Shown: positions 4,796 to 6,500 of the stretch, one piece after another | Position numbering within the stretch: the stretch's first letter is position 1 | Layout: each line of letters begins with the position of its first letter | Assembly (NCBI GenBank): GCA_016186525.1 | Contig: JACPLM010000060.1 | Coordinates: 1-6,500, forward strand | From: Candidatus Nealsoniibacteriota bacterium | Lineage (GTDB): Bacteria > Patescibacteriota > Minisyncoccia > Minisyncoccales > MHMH01 | Direction: 5' to 3' | DNA length: 6,500 bases | Position numbers and translations under genes: made by a program | The notes under the pieces: generated by a model | What the model saw: the letters and a program-made list of their open reading frames with translations, nothing else | What the model was told of the DNA's origin: nothing | The model's database searches: none

Positions 4796-5589
4796 CTAAA
4801 AATCAAATTCCCATAGTGATTCTTTGCGGCGGGCGAGGCACCAGGCTCAAAGAAGAAACAGAGGTTATCCCAAAACCTTTGGTTAAGATTGGAGACAAAC
4901 CGGTTTTGTGGCATATAATGAAAATTTACAAAACTTACGGGTTTTCAAAGTTTATACTGCCCGTTGGCTACAAGGGAGAGAAGATTAAGGAATATTTCTA
5001 TAATTATCCTGTTTTTCAGAATGATTTTACCATAAAACTGTGCGATTTTTCCAAGAAAGAAATCAATCTTCACAATCCTAAAGTTGACGATTGGGAGGTA
5101 ACCATAGTGGATACCGGGCTGGAAGCTATGACCGGCGCCCGGCTTAAAAAATTAGAAAGATTTATTAATACAGATCTCTTTATGCTGACTTACGGCGACG
5201 GCGTAAGCAATGTTGATTTGGATCAGCTTTTAAATTATCATCTTGAAAAAGGAAAAATGGCTACAGTCACCGGGGTGAGGCCGCCAGCCAGATTCGGAGA
5301 GTTAAAAATTGACGGCGATAATGTGGCCAGCTTTCAGGAAAAGCCCCAAGTTGCCACCGGTTTCATTAACGGAGGATTTTTCGTGATGAAAAAAGATATT
5401 TTTAAATCATTGCCCGATAAAGAGAGCCTTTCTTTAGAGGGCGATGTTTTGCCGCAAATTGCCGCCAAGGGAGAATTGTCTGTTTTTCGCCACGACGGCT
5501 ATTGGCAGTGCATGGATACGCTTCGCGATGTGGAATTTCTGAACGAAGAATGGCGAGAAGGCAAAGCTCCCTGGAAAATATGGCAATAG
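4783..5589 (+). CDS. rfbF: Glucose-1-phosphate cytidylyltransferase
   Basis: The 268-aa enzyme makes CDP-glucose from CTP and glucose 1-phosphate (EC 2.7.7.33), the first step to CDP-linked deoxy sugars. Diagnostic blocks are ILCGGRGTRLKEET (13-26) with the P-loop-like nucleotide site, PKPLVKIGDKPVLWHIMKIY after it, VDTGLEAMTGARLKK, the metal/nucleotide-binding YGDGVSNVD (137-145, D139), EGDVLPQ, and GYWQCMDTLRD (239-249), all strongly characteristic of RfbF/DdhA. The family length is about 257, so this is full length with a slightly long N-terminus. I start at ATG 4783 rather than the longer frame from 4621, whose extra 54 residues would overlap the GT2 gene out of frame and have no family counterpart. 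The 13-nt overlap with the GT2 stop suggests coupled translation; there is no real Shine-Dalgarno site. It is followed by rfbG, its usual partner. Confidence 0.94.
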   Translation: MEEIAKNQIPIVILCGGRGTRLKEETEVIPKPLVKIGDKPVLWHIMKIYKTYGFSKFILPVGYKGEKIKEYFYNYPVFQNDFTIKLCDFSKKEINLHNPKVDDWEVTIVDTGLEAMTGARLKKLERFINTDLFMLTYGDGVSNVDLDQLLNYHLEKGKMATVTGVRPPARFGELKIDGDNVASFQEKPQVATGFINGGFFVMKKDIFKSLPDKESLSLEGDVLPQIAAKGELSVFRHDGYWQCMDTLRDVEFLNEEWREGKAPWKIWQ

Positions 5590-5607
5590 CGCGGTTTTTA
5601 ATTAACA

Positions 5608-6500
5608 ATGAATATTTTTAGAAAAAAAAATATATTAATTACCGGCGGAGCGGGCTTTATCGGCAGTTGGCTGGCAAAGGAATTAATTGATTTAGGAGCT
5701 AAAGTAACAGCGCTCGACCTTAAAAATTCCAATCCTGTTTTAGACGGCCTTCAAAAGAGGCCAATTTTAATTAAAGGCGATGTGAGAAATTTTAATTTGG
5801 TCAAGAAGATTATAATCAAGGAACGGCCAGATTTGATTTTTCATTTAGCTGCCCAAACCATTGTCGGCTTAGCCAATAAAGACCCCCTTTTAACCCTATC
5901 AACCAATATTATTGGCACTTGGAATATTCTTGAAGCCGCCAGAGTCCATTATCGCCCCAAAGCCGTTATTGTCGCATCTTCCGATAAGGCATACGGAGAC
6001 CAGCCCGTCATTCCGTATAAAGAAAATATGGCCCTGACGGGGCTTTATCCATACGATGCTTCCAAGAGTTCCGCTGATTTGCTCTCCCAAATGTATTTTA
6101 AAACTTATCAGCTGCCAGTTTGCGTTGTCAGATCGGCTAATGTTTTTGGCGGGGGAGACCTCCATTTTTCAAGAATTGTCCCCGATACCATCAAATCTTT
6201 GTTAAACAACAATAATCCGGTTATTAGAAGCGACGGCAAACTGAAAAGGGACTATCTTTACGTGAAAGACGCGGTTACTGGCTATCTTGATTTAGCCAAA
6301 ACTATTTTAAGAAGAAAGGAGGTTCTGGGCCAAGTATTTAATTTTGGCACGGCCAATCCTTATTCTGTTAAAGAAGTTGTCTCCGTCATTTTGAATTTAA
6401 TGCAAAAAAAGGATTTAAAGCCGATAGTTTTGAATAAGGCGGAAAACGAAATTAAAAATCAGAGTTTGGATTTTGCCAAAGCTAAGAGAATTTTAAAATG
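5608..6500 (+). CDS. rfbG: CDP-glucose 4,6-dehydratase, 5' part
   Basis: This is an extended SDR enzyme cut by the right window edge after 297 of about 350-360 residues. It dehydrates CDP-glucose to CDP-4-keto-6-deoxyglucose (EC 4.2.1.45), using bound NAD. The Rossmann motif GGAGFIG is at 13-19, SSDKAYGD at 124-131, and the catalytic Tyr149-DAS-Lys153 follows. The blocks GGGDLHFSRIVPDT (181-194) and PVIRSDGKLKRDYLY are signatures of RfbG rather than of dTDP-glucose dehydratases. The ATG is 18 nt after the rfbF stop and lacks a Shine-Dalgarno site. Codons 6-8 contain a run of nine A. CDP-4-keto-6-deoxyglucose is the branch point to 3,6-dideoxyhexoses and other 6-deoxy sugars; the gene deciding which must lie further right. 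Confidence 0.93.
   Translation, partial: MNIFRKKNILITGGAGFIGSWLAKELIDLGAKVTALDLKNSNPVLDGLQKRPILIKGDVRNFNLVKKIIIKERPDLIFHLAAQTIVGLANKDPLLTLSTNIIGTWNILEAARVHYRPKAVIVASSDKAYGDQPVIPYKENMALTGLYPYDASKSSADLLSQMYFKTYQLPVCVVRSANVFGGGDLHFSRIVPDTIKSLLNNNNPVIRSDGKLKRDYLYVKDAVTGYLDLAKTILRRKEVLGQVFNFGTANPYSVKEVVSVILNLMQKKDLKPIVLNKAENEIKNQSLDFAKAKRILK

Noticed and set aside
5899..6165. 88-aa open frame on the minus strand inside rfbG
   Set aside because: It lies wholly within a strongly conserved dehydratase on the other strand and has no recognisable domain or start signal.
6315..6323. AAAGGAGGT inside rfbG as a ribosome binding site
   Set aside because: It encodes Arg-Lys-Glu-Val within a conserved frame and no start codon with an open frame follows at proper distance.

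Overview
The window is bacterial, AT-rich and densely coded. Genes are short and packed (gaps of 1-31 nt, one 13-nt overlap), only one of the starts has a clear Shine-Dalgarno sequence, and three starts sit directly on a -10 box as leaderless genes would. With the small heptad-repeat protein and a surface-sugar locus, this fits a Patescibacteria (CPR, Parcubacteria-like) genome. That placement is inference: no rRNA or other phylogenetic marker is present. TGA, TAG and TAA all end genes, and no convincing gene has an internal TGA, so the standard bacterial code is likely.

Left part (1-1342): the 3' part of a GDP-L-fucose synthase-like nucleotide-sugar reductase/epimerase (1-537), then a small coiled-coil protein with its own near-consensus promoter (617-835). 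Two hairpin terminators follow (861-920), the second shared with a convergent zinc-ribbon gene on the minus strand (935-1177). A divergent intergenic region (1178-1342) holds the leadered, Shine-Dalgarno-bearing promoter of the zinc-ribbon gene, a perfect 14-bp hairpin, a tandem 9-bp repeat and the promoter of the large plus-strand operon.

Right part (1343-6500): one unidirectional run of seven genes. The first five have a mirror-like order: GT2 glycosyltransferase, four-helix SMR/EamA-like membrane protein, multi-spanning GT-C-like glycosyltransferase, second SMR/EamA-like protein, second GT2. The family logic is that of Arn/Gtr systems. A GT2 loads a sugar on a polyprenyl phosphate at the inner face, a small SMR-like flippase moves it across, and a GT-C enzyme transfers it on the outer face. 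Then come glucose-1-phosphate cytidylyltransferase (rfbF) and CDP-glucose 4,6-dehydratase (rfbG, cut by the window end), which make CDP-4-keto-6-deoxyglucose. Together the genes appear to make, export and attach a deoxy-sugar-containing surface glycan. The acceptor and the exact sugars cannot be read from the sequence.

The most notable points are the symmetric GT2-SMR-GT-C-SMR-GT2 module, the opposite charge-predicted topology of its two SMR-like proteins, and a repeated promoter geometry in which the -10 box ends 6-7 nt before an ATG.
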